Below are positions 16,168-23,573 of a stretch of DNA of 35,115 bases, one piece after another. Positions within the stretch are counted from its first letter, which is position 1. Each line of letters starts with the position of its first letter. The notes beneath the pieces are model-generated. The model did no database searches. It was given only the letters and a program-made list of their open reading frames with translations, and was not told the origin of the DNA. Origin of the DNA: Microvirga arabica. GTDB lineage: Bacteria; Pseudomonadota; Alphaproteobacteria; Rhizobiales; Beijerinckiaceae. Made by a program: the position numbers and the translations under genes. The stretch lies in contig NZ_JAFBID010000069.1 in assembly GCF_016811235.1 (NCBI RefSeq), positions 1-35,115 on the forward strand, written 5' to 3'.

Positions 16168-17130
16168 ATGTCACCGTCGAAAGTGCCCGTGGTTGCATTG
16201 TGTCTGGCCGTCTTGGCGCTCGCAAGCCAAGCTCATGCTCAGGAGGTCTCATCAGGGCCACCACCCGAGATCGCGGCGCAGATCCGCGCTCTTGGTCCTG
16301 TCGTGAACGTGCCGGCGGTCAACAAGCTCTACGAACCGCTTCTGGCACGGCAGCCGACCGTAAATGTCACCCGCACAAACGACATTGCATACGGTCCTGA
16401 CGAGCGCCACAAGCCTGAACAGGCCTCATCCGAGAGGCGCCCGGCCGTCATCTTCTTTCACGGCGGCGGCTTTATCCGCGGCGACAAGGCCGAGCGTTCC
16501 AACATCGGATACTTCCTTGCCCGCCATGGCGTCGTGGCGATCCTGAGCAGCTATCAGCTGGCTCCCAAGAACCCATGGCCTGCGGGCCCTGAGGACGTTG
16601 TGGCCGCTTTGAACTGGGTCAAAGCCAATGCTGATGCTTTGGGCATTGACCCGAGCCGCATCGTTCTGATGGGCGAGTCCGCGGGTGCTGCCCATGTGGC
16701 GAGCGCCGTGACCATGCCTCGGTTTAGGCCGGCGGACGGGTTGGGAATAGCAGGTGCGGTGCTGCTGTCTGGTGTGTACGATGCCGATCTGGAGTTTCGG
16801 GCCAAGAAGCAACTTGGCCTTCCAACACCGGACCCGCGAAACGATGCCTACTTCGGAACTGACCCCGAGCGCTCGGGAGCAATGTCCATCGTCCTGAAAC
16901 TGAAAGCTCCCTTGCCGCCGATCCTGCTTGCCTATGCGGAGCTCGACCCACCTCAAATGCAGATCCAAGCTGGTGAAATGTTCGCTGCCCTATGCAGAGC
17001 CCAGAATACCTGTCCTGACCTGCTATGGATGAGGGCTCACAATCACGGGTCGGCTGGGAGTTCCTTCAACACGGAGGATGGCACCGTCAGTCGGCCAGTT
17101 CTGGACTTCATTCTGTCAAAGCAGAAGTAG
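16168..17130 (+). CDS. Exported alpha/beta hydrolase (HSL/carboxylesterase type)
   Basis: A 320-aa serine esterase. A signal peptide (about 1-24, ending SQAHAQE) sends it to the periplasm. The catalytic domain has the oxyanion motif HGGG (98-101), nucleophile S171 in MGESAGAAH, D260 in AYAELDPP, and H293 (or H291) in RAHNHGS, a complete triad for the hormone-sensitive-lipase family. It should cleave a small ester outside the cytoplasm, handing the acid to the Bug receptor encoded upstream (inference). It is separated from that gene by the 17-bp hairpin, so it may have reduced or independent expression. The ATG at 16168 fits the signal peptide; no strong ribosome site was seen. Confidence 0.88.
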   Translation: MSPSKVPVVALCLAVLALASQAHAQEVSSGPPPEIAAQIRALGPVVNVPAVNKLYEPLLARQPTVNVTRTNDIAYGPDERHKPEQASSERRPAVIFFHGGGFIRGDKAERSNIGYFLARHGVVAILSSYQLAPKNPWPAGPEDVVAALNWVKANADALGIDPSRIVLMGESAGAAHVASAVTMPRFRPADGLGIAGAVLLSGVYDADLEFRAKKQLGLPTPDPRNDAYFGTDPERSGAMSIVLKLKAPLPPILLAYAELDPPQMQIQAGEMFAALCRAQNTCPDLLWMRAHNHGSAGSSFNTEDGTVSRPVLDFILSKQK

Positions 17131-17416
17131 AACCGCCGATATCAACGTGTCTAGTTCAGCTCGGCTTCGCCGAAAGAGGTCGCTGCAGAAGGACTGCTCT
17201 GGGTCAAAGTGTAACGTTGGGCAGGCCAAATGAAGGTCCGCTCGTCGCGCCTTTGAAGAAGTTCGGCTTACTTCCGGATCCTGCCATTTGCGGACCTTAC
17301 CTTCCAATCCTGAGCTATTCGAACCAAGCTTCTTCGAGTGTCTGCCTTGTCTATGCGGCTCGCCTCATATGGACGAATGCTTCCTTGATCGGATCTACTG
17401 CGTAGATCAGCCGTGT
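17131..17416. other. Convergent intergenic region with degenerate repeat copy C
   Basis: This 286-bp stretch lies between two convergent genes. No credible gene is seen. CTGGGTCAAAGT (17199-17210), followed by AACGTT, matches the motif at 3103-3114. Confidence 0.4.
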
Positions 17417-18649
17417 TTAGAAGCGATTTGCTCGGTAAGGATAAGGATCGATCGTTGGTTTCCTGCTTGCAACCAAGTCAGAGACCAGCAGGCCTGTTGT
17501 TGAGCCGCCAATAAGCCCTGTCTGGCCATGGCCGAAAGCAAGCACAACGTTCCTGTGCTGAGGCGAGGGTCCGATCACTGGCAGGGAATCAGGTGTCGCG
17601 GGGCGGTGCCCCATCCAAATGGAAATCGGCTCGTCAGTCATGCTAGGGAAGTAGCGCTTTGCGATCTTCCCGAGGGTGGAGGCCCGCCGCTCATTCATCG
17701 GGGCGTCGAGACCAGCGATCTCCGCCGTTCCTGCGACCCGAAGGCCATGCTCCATGGGCGTCATCATGATCTTTGCAGCCAGCGGATAGAGCGGGCGCTT
17801 TGGGGCCGTCTCAGGCATGGGCAGCATCACGTGGTAGCCGCGCAGGCTTTCGATGGGGATCCTGAGGCCGAGCCGTCCGACCAAACGCTGAGACCACGCA
17901 CCGGCTGCGATCACCACCATATCGCACGGCATGCGCCCAACATCCGTCACGACGGCCCGAACCTCTCCGGCATGCTGCTCGAAATCTTTGACCGATGTGC
18001 GAACGAAGCGCCCCCCGTTCCGCGCGATGTCTTCGGCGATGGTCGCCACAAGGCGATGAGGATTGCTGCAATGACCGGAATCCGGAAGGTAGATCGCTTT
18101 CGAAAAGCGCGGACCCAGCGAGGGCTCCAGTTGGCGGACCTCGTCGGGACCCAGGATTTCCGAACGGATTCCGAGCGCAGCTCTTAGTTGTTGACCCAGT
18201 GTATCCTTGGCGAAGGCAGCATCGCTTTCATATAGGTAGAGCTGACCGGAAACATGAAGCAGGCTTTTAGCATTGATACCCAAAAGCTTCCGGTAGTTCT
18301 CGAAGCTGTCGGCGTGGAGCAAGCGGAGTGCCTTTGCGATGCCGTTGATGCGCGGGCTTGCTCCCGCCGCGATGAACCTGGTGAGCCAAGGCAGCGCACG
18401 AGGCAGATAGCGCCAGTCGATCCACAACGGACTGTCGGGATCGGTGATCCACGACGCAGCCTGCCGCACGATGCCTGGCGTGGACAGCGGCACCACCGAT
18501 CCGGGACCGATACTTCCAGCATTGCCGAAGGAACATCCCTCTCCCGGTGGCAATGGATCATAAATGGTCACGGAGTGCCCGTCCCGCTGAAGGAAGGCCG
18601 CACACGAGGCCCCGATGACGCCTGCTCCGACAATGGCGATGTTAGCCAA
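17417..18649 (-). CDS. D-amino acid dehydrogenase-like FAD oxidoreductase
   Basis: A 410-aa DAO-family flavoenzyme similar to DadA. The N terminus ANIAIVGAGVIGASCAAFL binds FAD. CSFGNAGSIGPGS is the DadA-like flavin loop, and the C terminus RPATPDSLPVIGPSP with AFGHGQTGLIGGSTTG closes the site. DadA enzymes oxidise D-amino acids, or cyclic ones such as D-hydroxyproline, to imino/oxo acids and pass electrons to the respiratory chain. It is the last gene of a leftward operon (11 nt after the OCD-family gene) behind the three-part oxidase. It may oxidise the amino acid released by that oxidase, or the pathway's cyclic imine precursor. Substrate unknown. Confidence 0.87.
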   Translation of the reverse strand: MANIAIVGAGVIGASCAAFLQRDGHSVTIYDPLPPGEGCSFGNAGSIGPGSVVPLSTPGIVRQAASWITDPDSPLWIDWRYLPRALPWLTRFIAAGASPRINGIAKALRLLHADSFENYRKLLGINAKSLLHVSGQLYLYESDAAFAKDTLGQQLRAALGIRSEILGPDEVRQLEPSLGPRFSKAIYLPDSGHCSNPHRLVATIAEDIARNGGRFVRTSVKDFEQHAGEVRAVVTDVGRMPCDMVVIAAGAWSQRLVGRLGLRIPIESLRGYHVMLPMPETAPKRPLYPLAAKIMMTPMEHGLRVAGTAEIAGLDAPMNERRASTLGKIAKRYFPSMTDEPISIWMGHRPATPDSLPVIGPSPQHRNVVLAFGHGQTGLIGGSTTGLLVSDLVASRKPTIDPYPYRANRF

Positions 18650-18660
18650 AGCTCCCTCCC

Positions 18661-19635
18661 TTATAGCGGAAGATATAGTCCGCGACCGGTTCGCTCGGCC
18701 TCTGCGATGACCTCGGCCGCAATGGCGAGATCGCCAAGAGCGAAGCCGGGAAAGAGGAACATGGCGCGCTGCCTTACGTCAGTGCGCCCAGGAGCAGTCC
18801 CGACGACGAGGGATGCCAGATCTGCATCGAAGGGCCCTGGATAGCGGAGCTTGGCCTGATTGGACGGATCGGCCGCCTGAGCATGGTCGTCTGTGGCCAG
18901 AATATCGAGAGTGCGCAGCCCCACGCCGCGCCAAGGGCGGCCGAGATCGACCGCGGCGACGAAGCAGCCGGGCCGCAGGAGCGAGGCATCTAGCAACGGC
19001 TCGAGGCCGGGCTGCGCCGGGACTGTCGTCACGACGACGTCGCAGGCGAGCGCTTCGTCGGGACGATCCACGACCTCAGCGTCAAGGCCGCCCTCATGGG
19101 CCCATTCCGCGAGCTTTTCGGCGGATGCCCGGCTGCGTGAGCTGCAGACGACCCCGCGAAGCCCAGGCAGCACATCGCGGAGGGATGCGAGATGCCCATA
19201 AGCCTGGGCACCGCATCCGATGAAGCCGATGGTGGAACTGTCGGGACGCGCGAGATAGGAAGCCGCCAGCGCCGACATGGCGGCCGTCCGCAGCACCGTG
19301 AGACCCGTTCCGTCCATGACAGCCACCGGAACGCCCGTGGTGAATTCACTTACCACGATCAGACCATTGACGTTCGGCAGTCCGCGTTCGCCGTTGTCGG
19401 CGGCAACGCCGACCCATTTCGTCGCCGCGAAGGGAGGATCGGGCATGGCAGCGCAGAGAGACTGGAAGAAATGGCCTGGGCCAACTGGCACGGTGAGCTT
19501 CGGCTGAACGTGAGCTTTCCCCTCGGCATGTAGGCGGAAGGCTTGTGCCAGCGCCTCTCGCGCGGCCCGAGGCTTTATCTCGAGTGCCGCGATGTCTTCG
19601 CTGGAGAGATAAAGCAACTCGCCCATAGTCGTCAC
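18661..19635 (-). CDS. Ornithine cyclodeaminase / mu-crystallin family protein
   Basis: A 324-aa NAD(P)-dependent protein. The N-terminal substrate-binding part contains VQPKLTVPVGPG and FAATKWVGV. The Rossmann domain begins STIGFIGCGAQAYGHLASL (about 136-154), and GDLAIAAEVI lies near the C terminus. The family includes ornithine cyclodeaminase, alanine dehydrogenase, and pyrroline-2-carboxylate/ketimine reductases. Beside amine dehydrogenases, a cyclic imine reductase or an opine-pathway cyclodeaminase is the more likely role (inference). The GTG at 19635 overlaps the previous stop (GTGA), implying coupling; an ATG at 19626 is an alternative start. Confidence 0.86.
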   Translation of the reverse strand: MTTMGELLYLSSEDIAALEIKPRAAREALAQAFRLHAEGKAHVQPKLTVPVGPGHFFQSLCAAMPDPPFAATKWVGVAADNGERGLPNVNGLIVVSEFTTGVPVAVMDGTGLTVLRTAAMSALAASYLARPDSSTIGFIGCGAQAYGHLASLRDVLPGLRGVVCSSRSRASAEKLAEWAHEGGLDAEVVDRPDEALACDVVVTTVPAQPGLEPLLDASLLRPGCFVAAVDLGRPWRGVGLRTLDILATDDHAQAADPSNQAKLRYPGPFDADLASLVVGTAPGRTDVRQRAMFLFPGFALGDLAIAAEVIAEAERTGRGLYLPL

Positions 19636-20813
19636 CCTGCCCGGCTGCCGGCCACAGCCGGCCCATCGAATTCACGCGCCAGCTTGTCCGAGACCTGAAC
19701 GGCATCCTTGAAACGGGCGATGGAGAAAATATTGATCGGCGTATCGGTCCTGCCCTCGACGATGAGATCGACAAGCACTGCAGCGACTCCGGGACCGACC
19801 TGGAAGCCGTGCCCGCAAAAGCCGAAGGCATGATACAAACCGGGCGTCGTCTCGCTCTCGCCGATGACCGGCAGCATGTCGGGCAGATAGCCCTCGATTC
19901 CCGACCAGACGCGGATCACCTGCGCCGACTTCAGGAACGGGGCGATCGTCATAAGGTTGCGCATGCCGTTGAGCGTCTTGACCGGCGGCACGGGAGCGCG
20001 GTTGAGTACTGGATCCGCCGCAGTTCGCGGATAGCCCGCGAAAATTACGTTGCCGCGCGGAACCTGCCGAAAGATGGCGGATCCATCCACCGCCTGCACG
20101 GAAGGCGCGATCCGGTAAGGAAGCGGCTCGGTCACGAATTGCGGAGGGCCGGCTGCGAACATGGGCGCCGTCTCGCCGAAGGCCTCCGCAACAGTCAGAG
20201 CCCAAGCGCCTGCGGAGTTCACTACTGCATCGCAGTCGATCACGCACCCGGTATCGGTCATGACGGTGAAGCCGGCGCCGGTTTGATGTACTTGCGTCAC
20301 GCACGTCCTCTCGAGTACTTCCGCGTTGAGGCGCTGCGCGGCCCGTGCGACAGCCACCGACACGAGACGGGGGTTGGCCGTGGCATCGCGCGCCGAATAG
20401 GTTGCTGCCTGAGGGCTCTCCCCCACCCACGGCCAGCGGCGGCGCAACTCCTCACGATCGATCCGCTCGATCACGAGTCCATGGCTCTCGGACACCCGTG
20501 CATACTGCTCCAGCTTCGCCTGCTCGGCATCGTTCATCGCAACATAGAGGTGGCCGGTTCTCTCGAACTCGCACCTGTCGCCGATCAGCTCGTCGATGTT
20601 CTCCCAGAGCGCCTGAGATCTGAGAGACAATGGATACTGCCCGGGATGCCGACCCTGCAAACGCAAGTTGCCGAAGTTCACGCCGCTCGATTGGGCACCG
20701 ACGATGCCTTTCTCGATCAGGATCACATCCAATCCGCGCTTGGCGAGGAGAAGGGCCGTCCAGGTGCCGATGAGCCCGCCGCCGACAATGACGATTTTCG
20801 TCTTCGTCGTCAT
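19632..20813 (-). CDS. FAD oxidoreductase, HcnC / opine oxidase B-like subunit
   Basis: A 393-aa DAO-family subunit. KIVIVGGGLIGTWTALLLAK (about 6-25) binds FAD, SSGVNFGNLRLQGRHP is the conserved flavin loop, and GYLPDMLPVIGESE with FGFCGHGFQVGPG forms the C-terminal flavin site. This matches the catalytic beta subunit of HcnABC, opine oxidase and D-hydroxyproline dehydrogenase complexes. The frame continues upstream to 21110, but that leader is antisense-like and unconserved. The ATG at 20813 overlaps the preceding subunit's stop as ATGA, which decides the start. It should oxidise a C-N bond of a secondary amine or amino acid. Confidence 0.88.
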   Translation of the reverse strand: MTTKTKIVIVGGGLIGTWTALLLAKRGLDVILIEKGIVGAQSSGVNFGNLRLQGRHPGQYPLSLRSQALWENIDELIGDRCEFERTGHLYVAMNDAEQAKLEQYARVSESHGLVIERIDREELRRRWPWVGESPQAATYSARDATANPRLVSVAVARAAQRLNAEVLERTCVTQVHQTGAGFTVMTDTGCVIDCDAVVNSAGAWALTVAEAFGETAPMFAAGPPQFVTEPLPYRIAPSVQAVDGSAIFRQVPRGNVIFAGYPRTAADPVLNRAPVPPVKTLNGMRNLMTIAPFLKSAQVIRVWSGIEGYLPDMLPVIGESETTPGLYHAFGFCGHGFQVGPGVAAVLVDLIVEGRTDTPINIFSIARFKDAVQVSDKLAREFDGPAVAGSRAG

Positions 20814-22177
20814 GGCTCCAGCTCCGCGGCTGCATGAAGAGGAATGGGCTTCACCGGCGCCTGCGTGCGCAAGCGCCCAACTTCCGCGATTGGCGCTCCG
20901 CAGGCTCCGGCCACGATCTCCTGCAGGGCCGGACCGCAGAAACGCCCCTGGCACCGGCCCATGCCGCAGCGCGTGATCGCCTTCACCCGATTGACCTCGC
21001 GCGGGCCCAGCGGCGCACGAACGGCACCTCGGATTTCCCCGACCGTCACCGCCTCGCATCGGCAGGCGATGGTTTCGTCGGTCAATGCGGCAACCTGCTC
21101 GACCGGCCATGCGAAGGCCCGGGCCAAGCCTTTCTGGAATCGCCGCAGGCGCCCGACCTGTCGCCGCAGACGGACCAGCTCAGTCTCCGGCTGCGGCCGG
21201 CCGAAATCTGCGAGCAGCGCGTGAGCCGCGAGCGCACCGCTGGCCTCTGCGGCGTCCGCTCCGCCGATCGCCGCGCTGTCACCAGCCAGGTAGAGATCAG
21301 CCCCAGCCCGTCCGTCGGCATCAGTCTCCGGCAACCAGAGCCGGAAGGTCGGATCGAACCGGAAGCGCGCTCCAGCCAGCTCGGCCAGCTGCGTTTCCGG
21401 CTTGAGGCCGTAGCCATAGGCAACGGCGTCACAGGGAATGAGCCGTTCGCGCCCCCTGCCATCCCTGATCCGAACGCCCTCGACATAATCCTTGCCGTCG
21501 ATCGCGAGAGGGGTCGCGCCGTCGATGATGGGAATGCCGGCCCAATGGAGTGCCGCCCGGTACATGATGCCTCGCGCCAGCGTTCGCGAGCTCGCCGCAA
21601 GGTCGCGCATCGCAGCCCGTTTCGCTGAGAAAGGAGTCGTATCCACGACGGCGGCAATCGATGCACCGGACTTGTGGTATTGCAGCGCCGCCAGTAACAG
21701 CAGCGGCGAACTGCCGAGGAAGACGATGCGGCTCCCGATCAGGCACCCCTGATCCTTGAGGATCACCTGGGCGCCGCCGAGGGTGAAGACACCCGGCAAT
21801 GTCCAGTTCGGCAGAGGCATGATCCGATCCGTGGCGCCGGTCGTCAGGATCAGCGCGTCATACGGGATCGTACCCGCCACACCATCGCATAACGTGTGCA
21901 GCACTTTGTCATGGACGCCCCAGACCAGAGTGGCGGGTCGGTAATCGATCCGCTTTTCGAGAGAGGCGAACAACGAATGCAGGCGCCGGTACTTTCCTGC
22001 CTCCGAACCCATCAGGACCTTGAGGTCGAGAGCAAGGCTCTTGGCCGGCATGCGATAGCCCTGGCCACCCACTTGCCTCGCCTCGTTCACGAGAATCGGC
22101 TTCAGGCCTGCCTCGACCAGAATGGATGCGGCTCGGACGCCAGCCGGACCGCCGCCGACGATCACGACATTAGTCAT
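20810..22177 (-). CDS. FAD/NAD-binding oxidoreductase, HcnB / opine oxidase A-like subunit
   Basis: A 455-aa two-dinucleotide-domain protein. FAD motif VVIVGGGPAGVRAASIL lies at the start, RIVFLGSSPLLLLAA is the second nucleotide site, and DLYLAGDSAAIGGADAA is the FAD-closing motif. The C-terminal BFD-like iron-sulfur module has CRCEAV and CGMGRCQGRFC, four or more cysteines for a [2Fe-2S] cluster. This is the alpha subunit layout of HcnB, OoxA and D-hydroxyproline dehydrogenases, passing electrons among flavins and clusters. The ATG at 22177 overlaps the ferredoxin-like subunit by 8 nt; a start at 22210 would overlap it further. Confident as a complex subunit, uncertain for substrate. Confidence 0.88.
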   Translation of the reverse strand: MTNVVIVGGGPAGVRAASILVEAGLKPILVNEARQVGGQGYRMPAKSLALDLKVLMGSEAGKYRRLHSLFASLEKRIDYRPATLVWGVHDKVLHTLCDGVAGTIPYDALILTTGATDRIMPLPNWTLPGVFTLGGAQVILKDQGCLIGSRIVFLGSSPLLLLAALQYHKSGASIAAVVDTTPFSAKRAAMRDLAASSRTLARGIMYRAALHWAGIPIIDGATPLAIDGKDYVEGVRIRDGRGRERLIPCDAVAYGYGLKPETQLAELAGARFRFDPTFRLWLPETDADGRAGADLYLAGDSAAIGGADAAEASGALAAHALLADFGRPQPETELVRLRRQVGRLRRFQKGLARAFAWPVEQVAALTDETIACRCEAVTVGEIRGAVRAPLGPREVNRVKAITRCGMGRCQGRFCGPALQEIVAGACGAPIAEVGRLRTQAPVKPIPLHAAAELEP

Positions 22178-22499
22178 TGGCGCCGGCTTTCTGATGATCG
22201 GTCCAAACAATCATGTCACTGACTGCGAGGGTCGTACAGGCTCGGACGCGCTCGCCGTCTCCGAGTGAGACCCAGCAATCCTGGCACGCTCCCATCAGAC
22301 AGAAACCAGCGCGGGGCGCGCCGCCGAATTCGAGATGACGGACGGCCCTTCCGTTCAGAAGGAGCACCGCAAGTAGGCTGTCGCCTTCGACAGCCTCGAC
22401 GGCATGTCCATCGATCGTTATGCGGAGGGGAACGCCGTGACGGGGGATGGCCCTCACGAATTGTCCTCGAGACGCTCTCTGTCCTGGCCCGTCCGACAT
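22170..22499 (-). CDS. Small [2Fe-2S] subunit, HcnA-like
   Basis: A 109-aa ferredoxin-like protein with cluster ligands C67, C72, C75 and C88 (CLMGACQDC and RACTT), the plant-type C-x4-C-x2-C-x12-C arrangement of HcnA and of the gamma subunits of opine/proline-type dehydrogenases. It is the first gene of the leftward five-gene operon. It starts 17 nt after a perfect operator-like palindrome, with GGTGAGGG as a poor ribosome site next to the ATG. It gives the complex its electron outlet. Presence of this subunit separates the system from single-chain sarcosine oxidases. Confidence 0.87.
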   Translation of the reverse strand: MSDGPGQRASRGQFVRAIPRHGVPLRITIDGHAVEAVEGDSLLAVLLLNGRAVRHLEFGGAPRAGFCLMGACQDCWVSLGDGERVRACTTLAVSDMIVWTDHQKAGAND

Positions 22500-22516
22500 C
22501 CCTCACCGTCACATCT

Positions 22517-22533
22517 TTATCGCAATGCGATAA
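22517..22533. promoter_or_regulatory. Palindromic operator, candidate IclR site 1
   Basis: TTATCGCA-A-TGCGATAA is a perfect 8-1-8 palindrome 17 nt before the HcnA-like start. It closely matches site 2 at 23536-23552. It lies just downstream of the candidate promoter at 22544-22573, which fits repression. Confidence 0.7.
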
Positions 22534-22543
22534 GTTTTGTGGA

Positions 22544-22573
22544 AGGGTAGGATTGGAAGAAAACAGCTGTCAA
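22544..22573 (-). promoter_or_regulatory. Candidate sigma-70 promoter of the leftward oxidase operon
   Basis: On the minus strand TTGACA (22568-22573) is followed after 18 bp by TACCCT (22544-22549). The -35 is perfect and the -10 is modest. Transcription would begin a few bases before the palindrome at 22517-22533. Confidence 0.5.
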
Positions 22574-22632
22574 GAAAAAGCCCGTCGATCTTTCGGGCAA
22601 TGAGCTCAAATTTCAGCCAAGCAGAGATTGCA

Positions 22633-23463
22633 TCAGGTGGACGATACGGAGTGCGCTCCGGAGATAATGTGCATCGCGAAGCGCTCCACGACCATTTCCG
22701 GCGAGAAGCGCGAGAGCGGAACGGCGATATTGATCGCACCTTCCGGGCGATTGTTTGCCGCAACGACTGCCGCGGCGATGGATGCGTCCCCCCGATAGAA
22801 CTCATCGAAAGCGGTGGCGTATCCCTGCTCGCGCGAAACGCGCAGCTTCTTCACGAGATCGTCGAGCCTCCACGTCGTCGAGGGCGTGTAAGCCTTCCGG
22901 TCAGAGCGTTCGAGAATCCCAACGGCCTCATCCTCCGGCAAGCGCGACAGGATCGCCATGCCCGGAGCGGTGCAATAGGCCGGCATGCGGGAGCCGATGA
23001 TCACGTTCGTGTTCAGCATGTGCCGGCTCATGAAGCGAGAGATGAAGATGATCTCTGTGTCGTCAAGCACAGTCATGTTGACTGTCTCCTCCGTCTCTTT
23101 GGAGAGGTGCAGGAGATAGGGCATAGCCCGTTCCACGAGGCGGTTGCTGCGCAGGTAGTAGTAACCTAGTTGCAGTGTCTTGGCTGTCAGCTCGAACCGC
23201 TTCGTATCGGGGTCTTTGCGCAAATAACCCAACTTGGTCAGCGTATGTGTGAAGCGTTGTGCTGCGCTGACATCCATATCGGTCGCCGCCGCAATCTGAG
23301 AAAGACCCAGGTTCGTGCTGTGATGATCGAAAACGGAAAGCACACGAAAGGCCTTCTCCACTGACATCACCATCAGCGGATCTGCAGAACGGCTGCGCTT
23401 TGCCGGACCGTCATCCTCGATTTTCATCATTTTGCTGCTCGCCATTCCTGAATTCTTTCGCAT
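22633..23463 (-). CDS. IclR-family transcriptional regulator
   Basis: A 276-aa regulator. A winged helix-turn-helix (about 30-95) shows SVEKAFRVLSVFDHHSTNLGLSQIAAATDMDVSAAQRFTHTL in consecutive pieces. The effector domain (about 110-270) has MTVLDDTEIIFISRF, GSRMPAYCTAPGMAILSRLP (the IclR pocket Cys/Ala/Gly block) and INIAVPLSRFSPE. Several in-frame starts exist. The ATG at 23463 has CGAGG nine bases upstream and is preferred; 23445 and 23427 are alternatives. It is flanked by two divergent catabolic operons, each with a matching palindrome near its promoter, so it probably controls both and itself. The effector is unknown, likely the pathway substrate or its CoA ester. Confidence 0.88.
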   Translation of the reverse strand: MRKNSGMASSKMMKIEDDGPAKRSRSADPLMVMSVEKAFRVLSVFDHHSTNLGLSQIAAATDMDVSAAQRFTHTLTKLGYLRKDPDTKRFELTAKTLQLGYYYLRSNRLVERAMPYLLHLSKETEETVNMTVLDDTEIIFISRFMSRHMLNTNVIIGSRMPAYCTAPGMAILSRLPEDEAVGILERSDRKAYTPSTTWRLDDLVKKLRVSREQGYATAFDEFYRGDASIAAAVVAANNRPEGAINIAVPLSRFSPEMVVERFAMHIISGAHSVSST

Positions 23464-23502
23464 CCGAACGGCCTCGATAAAAATCTCAATGGGAGTTGAC
23501 AA

Positions 23503-23530
23503 TTGCGGCAAGTTAAGCGGAACATACAAT
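23503..23530 (+). promoter_or_regulatory. Candidate promoter of the rightward catabolic operon
   Basis: TTGCGG (23503-23508) and TACAAT (23525-23530) are 16 bp apart. A perfect TTGACA at 23496 is spaced too far for this -10. Operator site 2 begins 7 nt after the -10, at the expected start point. Confidence 0.4.
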
Positions 23531-23535
23531 AACAA

Positions 23536-23552
23536 CTATTGCATTGCAATAA
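23536..23552. promoter_or_regulatory. Palindromic operator, candidate IclR site 2
   Basis: TATTGCA-T-TGCAATA (23537-23551) is a perfect 7-1-7 palindrome. In the 17-bp frame of site 1 the two sites differ at a C/T-G/A pair, one outer base and the centre. It lies 22 nt before the crotonase ATG, at the predicted transcription start, a position suited to repression. Confidence 0.65.
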
Positions 23553-23573
23553 AGCCTTAGGAGATACTAGGCC

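Noticed and set aside
16079..16264. A small minus-strand gene over the 17-bp hairpin
   Set aside because: It is created by the inverted repeat and overlaps the signal peptide region of the esterase on the other strand.
19809..20837. A 342-codon plus-strand frame opposite the HcnC-like gene
   Set aside because: It is the shadow of a gene with strong FAD motifs, and its residues are Arg/His-rich with no fold signature.
20814..21110. N-terminal extension of the HcnC-like protein
   Set aside because: The leader lies inside the preceding gene's C-terminal iron-sulfur region in another frame. The ATGA overlap at 20813 gives the proper start.
18661..22499. Hydrogen cyanide synthase (HcnABC) as the specific function
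   Set aside because: The subunits share that architecture, but linkage to OCD, DadA and an ABC importer fits opine or cyclic amino acid oxidation better. Sequence alone does not support cyanide production.
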